The notes: a model not told the origin generated them from the sequence alone. Positions 31,543-44,289 are shown, numbered from the stretch's first letter. The stretch: DNA of 64,000 nucleotides from Mucor racemosus (GCA_027405735.1 JAPEHQ010000001.1:2418001-2482000), one strand, 5' to 3'. Translations and numbers: made by a program.

Positions 31543-33516
31543 TTTTATAAATATAGAGGAAGTGTATGTAAATGTAATCGCACTGCGAGTTTTGTTCTAG
31601 ATGACTGAAAATGAAAAATGAAAAATTGGGCTGATCCTGCAGCTTGTTTAAATATGATTTTTTATCAAAGGTTGTATGAACAAAAGAGAAAAAAAAAAAG
31701 GTTATTCAGATGATATAGAAAAAGGGAGGTTCGACTCTTTTTATACCTTCTTTGCCGATCCAAAAAAGACAGAATCAAAGAGGGACCCAATATAAAATAT
31801 TAGATTGCCGTTCGACTTCCCCTGATCATCGTCTTTGGATTTGATTTGCTTTGTCTCAAAATTGTATAATTTAAATCAAACATGGCCAGTTGAAATCTGT
31901 TGAAAACCCTTCTCTGTTTGACAAGGAAATATAAGAACGGGAGAGAGAGAGGAAGGGAGGGGGTCTGGAATTTCCTAGAGTATATTCGGTTTTCATTGAA
32001 TTTGGTTGCATTTTGAACCGCTTCTAATGCCATACTATAGCATCATTTTCATTCTTTCATATAAATTTGAAATGAGGAAAAATTCAAATATTGTGATTTC
32101 GCGAATATGTGTAGAATTTCAATATTTATGGGCAATGTTTCATTGTCATAAACCCATTATATTGTAACTGACCTGGGCTCTTTAAGGAAATTCAAGGAAC
32201 CTCAATTGACACAAATCCAATCAAAACTTGCTGAGTATGTATAAACTAAATATCAAAAGTTCCATGGATATACGAATATGAGGCAATTCATAGCTGCAAT
32301 TATGATTTTAATATATACAGCAATATATCATCATTTCAATAATATGATCTTTACTATTCATATTCCAATAATGCAATGAAAATCTTTAGAATTTTCGGCT
32401 TAGAAAAAGGCTATATAATTCTATGATTCCATTGTAAATATATCTGATTTTACTACCATGCAAAAAAAAATTTTTTTTTTGACATGTCATTTTAGTTTGC
32501 AAACTAAACATAGATGCCAAATCATATTGATTTACATACATCTTTAAAAAAATTTAGTTTACCAAATTAATTGTCCTGTCAAAAAAAAAACTGGCGTTGA
32601 AAAAAAAGAAGGGTATAGAGATATTTTTTGATTTCTGTGTTTTCGATTGCGTTTACCCTACTGAAATACTTTTTTCCAGAACCAGAAAATTCATTAGATA
32701 CTTTCCACGTTTTGATAATTTGTTATAGGAAAAGTCTAAATAGAAAGAAATATGTAGTATATATTTTACACTATACAATCCATGCTCTGAAATACGAGAA
32801 CAATCACTCTTTAATCAACATGTACACTGGTGATATTGACAGAAATAACCACAACAACTGCAGGTATTAAATCGGCGTTGTCTATGTATTTATATACATA
32901 TGTACTATGATACCATATAAAATTGAATTACAATTACAGAAAAGTATTAAACACTATTTTAAATTCACCTATATATACAATTATGTTGATAGATCAAGGT
33001 TTGGCATCATATTGCAAATCAGGGCAGATCTTCTTGGATGACTACTAGTTTTAAATTTTGTGTATCATGGACATAATAGCATATTTTTTGTGTAAAGCCG
33101 GTGTAACTTGATACAATATCATCCATTATAAATTGTAGATAACACTAGAGAATCAGATTCATCTAGATTCTTAAAGAACTTGCTATTCAAAATGCCGTTG
33201 ATGTGTGTTATATATATAGAAGCAACGGATAGCTGTGAAACTCCGTAAAAAATGAATCATAACGGCACAACTAAACCAACATTATCCTTCTTGAATTCAC
33301 TCGTTTTTATAAACCAAAAATCTATGAATATTCAAAAGACTAATCTATATGCATGAAATGGTTTTTGATTTAATTTATTTGGCTTTTTTTTTTTTTTGCC
33401 TTACAAATATCCCCTTAGAATTCCAGCCAAGAAAAAATCAAAAAAAGGAAATCATCTTTGTAAGCAAGAAAAACAGATGTCTCCCTGCAAGTAAAAAAAA
33501 AAAGTAATATTTTATT
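31543..33516. other. Intergenic between the GH17 and RhoGEF genes
   Basis: Contains a small inverted-repeat element at 32471-32590 (listed separately). Short ORFs (31800-32033 minus, 32628-32870 plus) have no recognised domain. No RNA gene was seen. Confidence 0.45.
32471..32590. mobile_element. Tiny foldback / MITE-like element, about 120 bp
   Basis: The left end (32471-32508) and right end (32553-32590) are imperfect reverse complements. Both begin with a T-run followed by GACA at the outer side and share AAACTAAA on the inner side. Spacer about 45 bp. There is no coding capacity. A run of A on the outside could mask any target duplication. Confidence 0.45.
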
Positions 33517-35351
33517 TCATCGTTTTCGAGTCATTAATAAACTTGTCTTGCGAAGTAGCGAAATCCAGGCATTTTGTTCAGCTTCTGTCCGTGTTTTCAT
33601 AATATATAATCTTTTATTACTATTACCAGCTTTCTGACCAGGTACAGTACAAAAAGATACACCTAGTCCATCACCTCGGAGAGCAGTAATACCTTCCAAA
33701 GATGTTTCATTGGCATATATTTCAAACCCGTATACAACAATGGTTTCTGTTGCGTTTTGTGATTGTGCGTCTGTTGATGATTTACGTATAAATGTGCTTA
33801 GGGCAGATGCTTTTTTCACCTTGATCATTTTAGAGATGTTTTCTGCTGAAAGTGGTGCAATTTCGGCCTGTCTCAAGTTGATGATGCCTTTATAAATCAA
33901 TTTGTCGTTGCCTTCTTTTTTATTGTTGTTTGTTGGTTTGATCTTTTGACAATACATGAATATATCGTTGTATAATAAATATGTTCGAGTATCTTGTGTT
34001 GATTGTGGATTTGAAATATCTACTCGTGTTAATAAACCCGTTATATAAAGTCTACGTGCTGTGGTTACTGATGCTGGATTATCTTGTACGGACCACGATG
34101 CTTCTAATACTCGAATATGAGCTAATCTGTCTTTTATACTTTTTAAGAGTGTGAGTAATTTGTAAACATGCAACTGTAAAGTATGTACATACTTGGCTTT
34201 CCATTCTGATTCACGTTGAGCAAATTTTTCTTCCATTTTCACTAAAGCTCTATAATCAGGATGTGATGGTTCTGTTGTTGACGCAAGTTGTGAAATGTAT
34301 ATATGATATGAAGAGAGTTGTATTATAGGTTTCTTTAGATAAAATAGAATATCTCTGATGGTATTTGAATTTGCTCGTTCAATACAATTCTATTTTTTTT
34401 GTATTAGGGATTTTTTGTTTACATGATTCGTTATTTTGTCTTACATCCATAACTTTTGTGAATGCTGATGATCTCTTATATAAAGTATCAATTGTTACAA
34501 TTGCACTAGGACAGATATCTAAATAATTCTCGTAAGCAGATGATGTCTCAAGCTATAAAATTTAGTATTATTGTATGATCCATGTACTTTGATTTATACA
34601 ATTTAGCTTACAAAATTTACAAATATATCAGATATAAATTGTGTTGGACCCCACATTTCTAATCTATATTTAGGAGAATGTTAATGATTATCTATATCAT
34701 GCAATAATTGTGTGTGTGTGTGTTTGGGTGTTTTTTTTTACCTTTCTTTTAGACCTCGAAATAATATTTGATGTGCTTTTGTAATTTGTTTTGTTATTTG
34801 AAATAAATCAATTAATGCTTTTTCAGAACTTAAACCAGGATATTTTTGAAATATATCCGCATTTGATGCTTCATGTATCCAGATATCAATAGGATCAAGA
34901 TAGTAATATAAAAAGTATTCCAGTTCATTAATATGTTGTTCTTCTGATTGACACATTTGGTTTACTAGATGCAACTTTTGTGCAACATTTCTTGCTGCAT
35001 CTGCAACCTGTCTTTCTGTAATAATTTTATATTGGTAAACTTTTCTCATAAAATTATATAATATATTTTTTTTTTACCATATGGTTCTGATTCGACTTGA
35101 TCATCTTCAAACGTTGTATAAATTTCATCAATAATTGCCAAGTCATCCATAAGTTGATTAAAATGATCTGATCTTTGAGTTATAAATGATAATTGATCTG
35201 CCGTTTCTTTTTCCAAAGAATCCATTGATAAAAAACTTTCACTTCCACTGCTATTTGTTAAATTACTTTGTGCTGATGAAGATGTGACAGATGGATATTT
35301 CCATAAACCATTATTAGTCTCATAATCACTACTTGTTGTTATTGAGCTCAT
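33517..35351 (-). CDS. Rho guanine-nucleotide exchange factor with DH and PH domains
   Basis: Five exons: 35351-35078, 35015-34742, 34663-34612, 34552-34445 and 34389-33517, giving 526 residues. Introns are 55-77 bp and GT-AG. Residues 1-90 are Ser/Thr-rich and polar. The DH (Dbl homology) domain, which exchanges GDP for GTP on Rho-type GTPases, spans about 95-340. It includes LHLVNQMCQSEEQHINELEY (CR1-like), ALIDLFQITKQITKAHQILF, and KPIIQLSSYHIYISQLAS, the equivalent of the conserved PxQRxxxYxLLL helix. The PH domain (about 345-525) includes LYITGLLTRVD, TYLLYNDIFMYC and a final helix with EAEQNAWISLLRKT. No CNH or other extra domain is present. The target GTPase (Rho1 or Cdc42) cannot be told from sequence. 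Confidence 0.85.
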
Positions 35352-36000
35352 ATATAATTTTTTTTATTATTCTTTGTTATTATTATTATTATTATTGTTA
35401 TTATTGTTATTAATATAAACAGAAAGATTAAAAGGAAAGGAAAAAAGAAGGAAAAAAGATGTATACATCGCAATACTTATCTATTCAAGAAGTTTCTATG
35501 TCTCTTTAGATATCCAATATAACGATAATGTGTGTGCGAATATATATTTTGTTCCCGAGCGAAAAAAAAATAGAGTACAGTTACACGATTTGCCTTATTC
35601 TTAAACTATTTGAGCTTGTGATCATTTCTATAAACACGTTGAATGTCCTACTTTTGTAAAATATGGTAATAAATAGCATAAAAAGTGATTTACCAAATGG
35701 CTTTGCTGGAAAAGGTAAATCAGTGTGTGTGTCTCTTATAGTGTGCGGTATTGAAATTATTTGGTACCTGAATATATAAAAACAAAAGCTTATCTCTTTG
35801 TTTTTTTTAAAAAAAAAAAATGATAATGAAGATTTAAGAAGATTACCTGATCTAACCCATTTCCGTAGTCCGTTAATTCCTTCTCCTTACTTCTTTAAAT
35901 AAATTATACTTTCGGTAAAAGTTCATAATAAAGCATTACATTTATTTAGGTGACATTATTGTACCACTTTACAAACCATATTATAAGTGATGATCTTTTT
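35352..36000. other. Intergenic upstream of the RhoGEF gene
   Basis: AT-rich with an (ATT)n run near 35379-35415. No ORF of note. Confidence 0.45.
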
Positions 36001-36221
36001 TTAAGCGGACATTTTCAACTGTGAGAGAGAGAGAGTGTGTGTGTGAGCGAGTGTGTGTGTGTGTACTGATCACACATGATATATAAAAAGGGAGGGCTTA
36101 TCACCATGGCAAGTTCATCAAACACACCCCCTGTATTGTAGCTTAATAAAGAAATTAATTCCAAATGATCCTCTATCTTTTGAACTTCGTTATGATGGTG
36201 AGATATTGCATAATTATTCAT
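36001..36221 (-). CDS. Very small two-exon gene, 44 residues, family unknown
   Basis: Exon 1 is 36221-36105 and exon 2 is 36018-36001. The intron (36019-36104, 86 bp) starts GTGATAAG and ends in a long (CA)n(CT)n pyrimidine tract followed by CACAG, an excellent acceptor. Splicing joins ...GVFDELAM to LKMSA and a stop. The peptide is protein-like rather than random: SHHHNEVQKIEDHLELIS, then LLSYNTGGVFDELAM. Unspliced, the frame runs into the dinucleotide repeat and gives a TH/SL-repeat tail, which argues for the intron. It could be a subunit-sized microprotein, but I do not recognise it. An in-frame TAG lies just upstream of the ATG. Confidence 0.45.
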
Positions 36222-36589
36222 CCGGTTGATCTAATATTGATGTTTTCTCGTTCATTTTTGTGGATTTTGTCCATTTTAATCCATGATATCTTGCGTAACC
36301 GTCAAACTGTGTGTATGTCAAGATTTATTTAATCTTATAGATAGCAGTTGCGTGTTTTGCAATTCGGATCACATTTTTTTTTTTATAAATTTTACATTGT
36401 TTGGGTTCGAATCATGTATAAGAAATATAAAATTTACGTATAAAATATCGTTTTATAGATGATGAAATTCGATTTTCCTAGAGTTTATAACTACTTTCAA
36501 AAGATTCAATTCAGAATGGAATTACATCTTACAGAGATTGCAAAAAAAAAAAAAAAAAATTGCGATTCGTTGCTTGGTTTTTACTGTAA

Positions 36590-37240
36590 TTACTGAAAAT
36601 CTGTATTTTCAAAGGATTTTTTCAAATATTTTTAGTTATTTTTAAAAGCGTAAAAATAGCAAAAACCATTTTTCAGATCCTAGATATATTTGCTTCATTT
36701 TTATCTCAAGTTTCTGGGGACATAAAAAATCAATCCAAAATCGACCTCAAATCCCTTGCTAGTATACGTCCAAATCGCTCCAAATCGCTTTTTTCTATTT
36801 TTAATCTCAAAACGTGATATTCCAATAAGGTAATTCTAAGTCAAAAATAATCAGAATTTTCCAGGCTTTCATCCTAAGAGATTTATTTTTTTGTATCTTA
36901 GTACGAAACACGACTTTTTGGCAGAAAATCGATTTTTCTATTTGTGTGGTTTGTAGGTTTGTTTCTAATAAAAGTTTGTTGAAAAGTAGTATCTTTGGAT
37001 GTGCAATCAAAAGCTGTACATACTTCACATAATATAGATTTGATGCTTTATATACTAGATCTTGAGAAATTTATAAAAAAGAGCCAGCGAATTCAAAATT
37101 GTGACAAAATTTTCAAAACGGATGAAAAAAAAAAAGAAGCGGTAATTGAATTTTTTGGCGGCGGCCGGCTGTGAAATTTGAAAATTAGGCTGTAAATACA
37201 CATTTAAAGGGTTTTCATGGTTATTTTGATGTAATAAATG
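36590..37240 (+). repeat. Repeat family E, copy 2
   Basis: Reverse-complement partner of 26440-27110, with many small differences. Embedded ORFs (36807-37028 and 37055-37345, minus) are not supported as genes because the equivalent frames in copy 1 differ. Confidence 0.75.
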
Positions 37241-38640
37241 TTTTATTACATTTTTCGAAAATAATAAAGAGTTTAGCCATAGTACACGAGCTGTTTTATT
37301 CTTCAAAAAAAACCTTATCAAGAAACGATGTAATTGCAAGCCCATTCAGAGAAAATCAAACTTTAATCGCCTTCGCAAAATAAACAATGATCGACGGTCA
37401 TCATCATTACTACTGCACTTATTGCATGCCGCGAACCCACAGTAATTTAAATTAAATGACATTGTTAATTTGATATTCTAAACAGAAAACTACAATGATT
37501 TAATCAAGGTTATTCCACTATAAAGGAAAAAAATATGTCTAATAATATATATTTTAAAGAGTATATATTTAGTGCAAAACCTTATATAATTAGATGAATT
37601 GAAAGGGAATTGAATGAGGGATTTCTTGATCAACATAGGTATGAAACATCATCGGCATCTTGTAAATAAAATATTTAAATAACCAAAAAAAAATGACCAT
37701 ACTTAATCACATGAATTATCATCTCATATTCAGGAACATTTAATCAGGTTGTCAAATTATATATCATACCAAAAAGAACTCCCTGGTCATGGCATCAATA
37801 ATAACAAAATTAACAATAATAAAAATATAGTACAAGTGATGTACTAAATATAACATTAATTATACATGATTTCAATGCATGATTTTATACTTTGCTCCTA
37901 TTTCAAACAAAGGAAATGCTGAGCCTTAAGCCTTGAGATAATATATAATTGATGATAAAAAGAAAACTAAGCCCTTTTCTACTATACGCTTTTTTATATA
38001 TAGATAGATCTTTTAGAAAATACAGAACTATATAATGAGAGAGAGGGAGAGAGTAAATAGCGTGGTGGTACCCATAACTTTTTATTATTATTATTGTACT
38101 ACCAAAGCCAAAAATAGAGTATGTTTATATCCCCACACTAGCTTTCAGAGATATAAACTTGTATCATGTATGTAATACTATTTTTAATAGTGTTCATTGA
38201 TGAAAAAAGGCATTATGTTTCGTTATATGAATAAATCTCGAGCTAATTATATGATAATGAACGCTCAAATATGGCCATTTTATTCAACAAGATGCTTAAA
38301 AAAGTATAATAATAGTAGGGTTACAAAGTTAAATTGACTGTTTGTCGGATTACACAGGGCGTAAAACTAAAAACAGGTCAATAGCAACATCTTGTAATGA
38401 TATATAAATGCTTTTTTTTTTTTTTGGTTTTTGGTTTTTGGTTTTTCATCATGAATACTAAATAATAATAATAATATATATAAGGAGCACATTGCACAAC
38501 TCACGTTTACAATCACACATAAAAACACATTATAAAAAAACTGATTTAGTGAACCCTTTTCATACATATACACTCCTTTTGTTAAAATCACATCTTATAC
38601 AATCCTTTTACCTTTCAAATCAATTGTTCCCTTTCTCTCT
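37241..38640. other. Intergenic; nothing recognised
   Basis: AT-rich, with (GAGA) near 38037-38055 and (ATT)n runs near 38083 and 38462. No coding model or repeat partner was found. Confidence 0.4.
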
Positions 38641-38665
38641 CTCTCTTTTATATATTTATTATTGA

Positions 38666-38717
38666 ATGAATTCCATTTCCTCTCATCATCAAATCAATAA
38701 TCAAATTCATACTTTTC

Positions 38718-38755
<38 letters not shown>

Positions 38756-39262
38756 GCTACAACTACAACTACTATAAATAATATTACTACTACTACTACT
38801 ACTACTACTACTAAGTCTCTTAAACGAAAACGTACCATGAAAACTGTTCATTTTGCCGAAAAAGTAATTGTTCTGGAAACATACTCTTCAGATGAATATG
38901 ATCGCTCAGATATATTTTCAGCACCTGTACTTTATAAATTAAATCCAACCATTCAACCTCCTCAATTAACATTAAACATTGATAATGTGCCAAACTTGGT
39001 TCGAGACTCAGAAGAAGATGAAGAAGAGGAAGGAAGTATCTCTAGTGCAGAGATTAGTCCAAATACACCACCTTCTTCAAAGAGTATTGCTGATCATTAT
39101 TTTCAACAAGAAAAAAAGAAAAAGAAACGCCCGCTTCTTTCAGTAAATACAACAATGTGCGCAGATCCCTTGTTCTTTACAAGTTTAACGACAAATTATA
39201 AAAATGAAAATACTACAACGAGCAATGATTTTCTAGTGCCTATTTCTGCCATTGATTTATAA
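38666..39262 (+). CDS. Fungal protein with KTVHF (PP1-docking-like) and EYDRS motif
   Basis: Single exon, 198 residues. Residues 19-50 are an almost pure Thr tract encoded by ACT/ACC/ACA triplets (38719-38815), probably length-variable. After a basic stretch (KSLKRKRTMK) comes KTVHFAEKVIVLETYSSDEY then DRS (about 59-81). KTVHF fits the RVxF docking consensus of protein phosphatase 1, and the following V..ETYS..EYDRS block resembles short conserved motifs seen in other uncharacterised fungal proteins. The rest is disordered: an acidic run (EEDEEEEG), SPNTPPSS and a Lys run. There is no signal peptide or membrane segment. A role as a PP1 regulator is inference only. Confidence 0.7.
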
Positions 39263-39954
39263 AAACCTACAATAAAAAAAAAAACTTTCTTTTTTTTTAT
39301 TATATTTGGACATGTTGTACAATGATATTCATATGTAGTACAGATGGTTTATTTTTAATATAATAAATTATGATTATTTTTATAATTGTATATAAAGAAA
39401 TGTCAAAAAGAACTGTAGCTATTGTAAGAATACATCTAAAACGATGAAATCTACAAACACTGCATGCTAATTACACATTTTTATAGAAACAAATAAATTG
39501 ATACGCCCAGTTGTTTTTGATTTAATCACAGAAATCTCGCTTATATTATTTGCCATTACACTATAAAGTTTCAATCTATAACTTTGTCCCTGGAAAAAAA
39601 AATTTTGAGATAGTGGCGGCATTGTTTGGGTTGAAAGAGCCCATTTTCACACAAGAAAATCACTATGATATTGTATGATTGGCTCAAATCGATGATTGAT
39701 TCAATTGAGTATTTTGTATACAATATATAGCAACCAGATAAAAAACTGGAGCATCATAGATAAGATGTAGAAAGGAGCAAATCATCGGATTGATTAGTAA
39801 ATAATAATAAAAAAGGCTTATATACACTACAACTAATGCCAGATGTGTATATAAAACCCTGTACAATCGTCATTTAAAAGGGAGCACATCACAATTAGTC
39901 AATCTTCCACTTTTTTTTTTCCTCCCAATTATATATATATACCAAATACATAAA
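39263..39954. other. Intergenic, NAD kinase promoter side
   Basis: Contains a TATA-rich stretch (ATATATATATACC at about 39930-39943) just upstream of the NAD kinase ATG at 39955. No other gene was seen. Confidence 0.4.
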
Positions 39955-42071
39955 ATGGAAAATCAGCCGCTAAATGTGGATTCTATAAATTTAAAAACTA
40001 CAAAACAAGCTCTTGAAACTTCACATACAGATCGATTATCAGATACAGCAGAAGTAGTACGTGAAGTGTCTAAAAAGATTGGTAATATATATTTTCTTGC
40101 TTGAAATGTGATTTATATATTAACATTGTATTCATTAGGAAAGACAAAAGTTAAATGGGATAATCCAAAAACAGTGATGGTGATAACTAAACCTGGAGAT
40201 GTCTCATTGATAAGCATGACAAGAGAATTAGCTCTTTGGTTTATGAAGACTTCCAAAACGTGTCAACGTGTTAAAGTGTAATTTATATCATAAAATTAAA
40301 CTCTTAAATGTTTTAACATCCACAAAAAAAAGTTATGTAGATGAAAAGTTGAAAACTTCAAAAGGGTTCAAATATCAGAAAATATTACAGCATTATCCAG
40401 AAGCGCAAGAAAGATTGGGATTTTGGACGCCTGAATTATGTGCAATTCAACCAAAAATGTTTGATTTTATTGTCACTGTAAGTTTATAGTAATCAGATGT
40501 GTGTATTTTCTTATCACTAATTTATTCAGCTCGGTGGTGATGGCACTGTACTATTTGCATCATGGTTATTTCAAACCTATGTGCCTCCTGTCATACCTTT
40601 CCATCTTGGTTCATTAGGATTTCTTACACCATTTGACTTTGATAAATTTGACATGTATCTTACAAAAGTAATGGATAGTGGTATGAGAGTCAATCTAAGA
40701 GGTAGATTAACTTGCACAGTTTACAGACGAGAATATCATCAACGTGAAGGCCAAAAGAAATCCGTCAAACTGCGTAACGTTTTACGTAATCCCGTAACTG
40801 GAAAAATCAAAATTGGAGATTGGTGTTCAGCAGCAGATGATAAAAAGAAACACCGTAAAAAGTTTGGCGAAGTAGATGGTGAAGATTATGGAACTGAAGA
40901 AGAGTTGGATGAAACAGAAGATGAATTTGCAGAGAAAAGACAAATACCTTGCTTTACAACTGTTCCTGTAGAGAAATACCAAGTTATAAATGATTTGGTT
41001 ATTGATAGGGGTCCAAGTCCATATATGAGTTTGTTGGAGTTATTTGGAGATAACAAACATTTGACTACTGTACAGGCAGATGGTCTAGCTATATCTACGC
41101 CCACTGGTAGTACAGCTTATTCCGTAAGTTTGTGTTGTTTTATAGATAAGATTTTATTAGATGTAACTAAAGCTTTGCTTAGTTATCTGCAAATGGCTCT
41201 TTAACACATCCAGAAATTCATGCTACATTAATCACACCAATATGTCCACATACCCTTTCATTTAGACCCACTTTGGTACCTGATTCCATGGAACTTCGTA
41301 TTTGTGTGCCGTTCAATTCCCGAAATACAGCATGGGCTAGTTTTGATGGACGTGGAAGAATTGAATTGAAACGTGAGTTGATAATAAATCAAACATTTGA
41401 AAGAGTGTATAGCTGATCTTATTATAGAGGGAGACCATATCAAGGTCACTGCTTCAAAGTATTCTTTCCCTACTGTTTGTAAGCAAGATCAAGCAACTGA
41501 TTGGTTTAATTCGTTATCAAAATGTTTGCATTGGAATAAACGGGAGAGACAAAAATCATTCGCTATCGTAGAATCTAATCGAGGAGCACACAAAAGTACA
41601 CCTACAACTCCTAAATATACAAACGGCGGACATCAAGGGTTGTTATCTATGACCTCTACTAATGGTGGTGGTGGTGGTGGTGGTGGTGGTACTAACCAAA
41701 GAATATATTCAAGAAAAAACTCTGGCTCATCTAATAGTCAAGGTCGATCATCTTCACCGCCTCTGCATCAGCACTACAATCATCATAAAAAGCATTCTGC
41801 AAGCGAAACATCATCTTCATCATCAGTAGATGGATTACATGATGAAGTATTTGCCATGTTTATAGAAGATGACTATCATCATGTATCTGATGATGGGATT
41901 GATGATGAAGAATACATTACATCAATGAATTTTTTTGATTCTGATGAAGAATCTGATGATATTTCATCAATAGAAGATGGATTCAATGGTTGGACAGACG
42001 AAGAAATTATTAAAGCTCGATTTGCAAGCAAATTATCAAAGGAAATGGAGAATTTAAGCATTTCAAAATAA
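39955..42071 (+). CDS. NAD(H) kinase (Utr1/Pos5 family) with long disordered tail
   Basis: Six exons: 39955-40081, 40139-40277, 40333-40477, 40530-41123, 41183-41372 and 41428-42071; 612 residues. Introns are 50-59 bp, GT-AG. The enzyme phosphorylates NAD(H) to NADP(H). The catalytic GGDGT motif is at 139-143 (LGGDGTVLFASWLF), followed by HLGSLGFLTPF. The second nucleotide-site signature ADGLAISTPTGSTAYS ends exon 4 (about 320-335). After splicing, exon 5/6 reads RIELKQGDHIKVTASKYSFP, as in the family; this decides the acceptor at 41427 rather than an earlier AG. An insert rich in Lys and acidic residues sits at about 235-275. The C-terminal 150 residues are disordered: a Gly run encoded by GGT repeats (41664-41689), His/Ser-rich, then acidic. 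The tail is longer than in yeast Utr1. Confidence 0.93.
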
Positions 42072-42416
42072 TTGTATACATTTATATATCCATTTTGCTT
42101 TCTTCTTAATATATATCCTTACATTACTACAAAACTATATATCTAAAATCATGGGTAGAATCCTATTTTTTAACTCAAAACTGCTGCTCTTGCATGTTTA
42201 TTTAAAACTCATATTCCTGAATAACTGCTAATAAAATCATTTGTTTTTGCAAGGAAAAATATGTAGACACATTTCAGATGCCAGGGTAAATGATTATATA
42301 ATTTATATAGAAGTAACTATACTCTAATCCATAAAAAAAATCCTTTAAACATTGAATAAATGCAATGGACTTTTTTTAAAAAATGAGGATTTAAAATAAA
42401 AAGTAGTTTATTTTTT
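42072..42416. other. Convergent intergenic spacer
   Basis: 345 bp between the ends of the NAD kinase and CotH genes, which converge. A/T-rich; probably holds both 3' UTRs. Nothing else seen. Confidence 0.5.
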
Positions 42417-44209
42417 TTAAGAACTATAAAAGCTAGTGACATTTTGAGAGATATTATTAATCCATTCTTTTACGCCAGCCAAAGAAATATAACCAGTAGG
42501 TCCATCTACAGCTGTTTTAAAAGGAATTGAAGCATTAATTCTTTGAGCAAAATTTGTCACCACAGCAGTATCCAATTGCTCGGGGATACCATCTCCAATA
42601 ACAGCACCGAGGATGCTAGATACCTCATCATTACCAGTAGCAGTAGGATCTATTTGTCCAAATAGATTGTCACCAAAATGAGTAAGAGTTTTATCCCAAG
42701 CAACATCTTCTTGAAGCATATTCACTAAACCATCAATTCGATCATTAGTTTTGTTTGGATTAATCAACATGCTTGTGAAATTAATGAGCAATTCATTGTA
42801 TTGTTTGTTGAATTCAGGGACTTGAAGAATCTTTTCCATCAAAGGTCTTGTATTTAATCCAGGGAAAGTACTGTAATTACCACTCCACATGTCATTTAAG
42901 CTAAACATGGTTGAACCAAATGTAAGATCCATATCAGAAGGAATATACAGGAAGTTTTTGGCTTCCAAGTTTTGATACAGGTAATAGTTATCTGCCATAG
43001 ATAAATAGCCATCAGAGTAACCTAAAAGAACCTCGAGAGCCATACTATGAAACAAATGCGTTGGTACATCAGTTATTACTTGCAACTATTATATCACACT
43101 TACGATCTCAAAAATGAATCAGTATCTAAATGCTCCTTCCAAGTAGTTACCGCATCGCTTTGATTTGTAGGTGCAGTAGAAATAAACTTTGTAAACTCTT
43201 GCAAAGGCTTCCAGTCAACCTTATCACCTTTAGCAGCTTCCTGTTTGATTTTGTACTGACCATCCCCATAGGCAGTAATGTTATCAATGTAGCTTAAATC
43301 AGATATCTGGCCTTGAGCAGCAGATTGAGGTGTGGTAAATGCACCTTGATACAAATAACCATTCTTATAACTAGTACTTCCATTAGCAAATGTGTTTGCC
43401 AACCAAGGATTTTGAAAAGTTTCGATAATACCAAAGAGACCCAAAGGTTGATCATTCATAAATACACGTACAAATGAAAACTCGGCAGAAGCAAGACCAA
43501 CTGATTTTATAATGTCGTATGCAAGCTGTTCCCGAATATACGATGGATCAGTGGCTAAAGCACGAAGCTTGACTCGTCTATATTTATATAATCTATCTTT
43601 TTTATCCAACTTGAGATTGTAAGACAATTTAGATAACCAACGAGAACTACGACCAGCAAGGGATACTTCTACGTCTTCATAAAATAAGGTGTCATTGAGG
43701 CTAACGTATGAAATATTAGACATGACAGACAAGTCTGCTGTACTGTTATTATGCATTTGATCAAATAAAGTTTGGTTGCCCGAAATATGGATTGATGGAA
43801 TTTGGCCATCTTTGTGCAATTGTGATGATACACGCTTGATAGCAGGTAAAGGAGGATAAATTTGAGGAAATTGTGCAATTGAATAGTTGTTCCATGTACG
43901 ATTAAAGAATTCGTTTACTGTATTATGGGTCACTGGAGCACGCATAAAGGGCTCCTCAACCATGGTGTCATTTGGATACACTCGAACATAATTATAGCCT
44001 GATTTAGCTATTGGTGCTATGCCAGAATATAGAATTTTTGTATTATTGTTGCGTAGTTTCAAAGGAAATGTAGTATTGTCTACTTGAACACCCATTGTTT
44101 CGCTTTGATTAAGTAAATTCACAACATTGTATTGAATAATGCCATCCGTTTCGACGGCCAAAGTTGTTGAAGTCAACAAACTCAATAAGAGAATATTGAT
44201 CAAATTCAT
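42417..44209 (-). CDS. CotH-family secreted spore-coat-like protein
   Basis: Two exons, 44209-43104 and 43044-42417, with a 59-bp GT-AG intron; 577 residues. The start is taken at the Met that begins a signal peptide (MNLINILLLSLLTSTTLA); an upstream in-frame Met would add 16 residues before it. CotH proteins are kinase-fold surface proteins, expanded in Mucorales, where some members act in host-cell contact. Family hallmarks are the N-terminal QYNVVNLL and GVQVDNTTFPLKL, the core KLRALATDPSYIREQLAYDI, VRVFMNDQPLGLFGIIETF, and across the splice FLRSMALEVLLGYSDGYL, then NFLYIPSDMDLTFGS. Many N-glycosylation sequons are present. The C-terminus lacks a hydrophobic GPI tail, so this member is probably secreted or wall-held, not membrane-anchored. 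Confidence 0.92.
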
Positions 44210-44280
44210 TTTTGTTTTAAGAAAAAGTGTTGGAAAAAGGGATAATGTCCATCTCAAACCTTGCTTATGTTATAGCTCTT

Positions 44281-44289
44281 TATTATATA
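44281..44289 (-). promoter_or_regulatory. TATA element of the CotH gene
   Basis: TATATAATA on the minus strand about 75 bp upstream of the chosen CotH start, which supports that start over the upstream Met at 44257. Confidence 0.35.

Noticed and set aside
36395..36425. GGGTTCGAATC resembling a tRNA B box
   Set aside because: No A box, acceptor stem or cloverleaf could be drawn around it on either strand.
41397..42071. NAD kinase last exon beginning upstream at 41397
   Set aside because: Starting the exon at 41428 restores the family sequence RIELKQGDHIKVTAS; the earlier start inserts non-family residues.
44210..44257. 16-residue N-terminal extension of the CotH protein
   Set aside because: It would bury the signal peptide, and a TATA element is placed for the downstream start.
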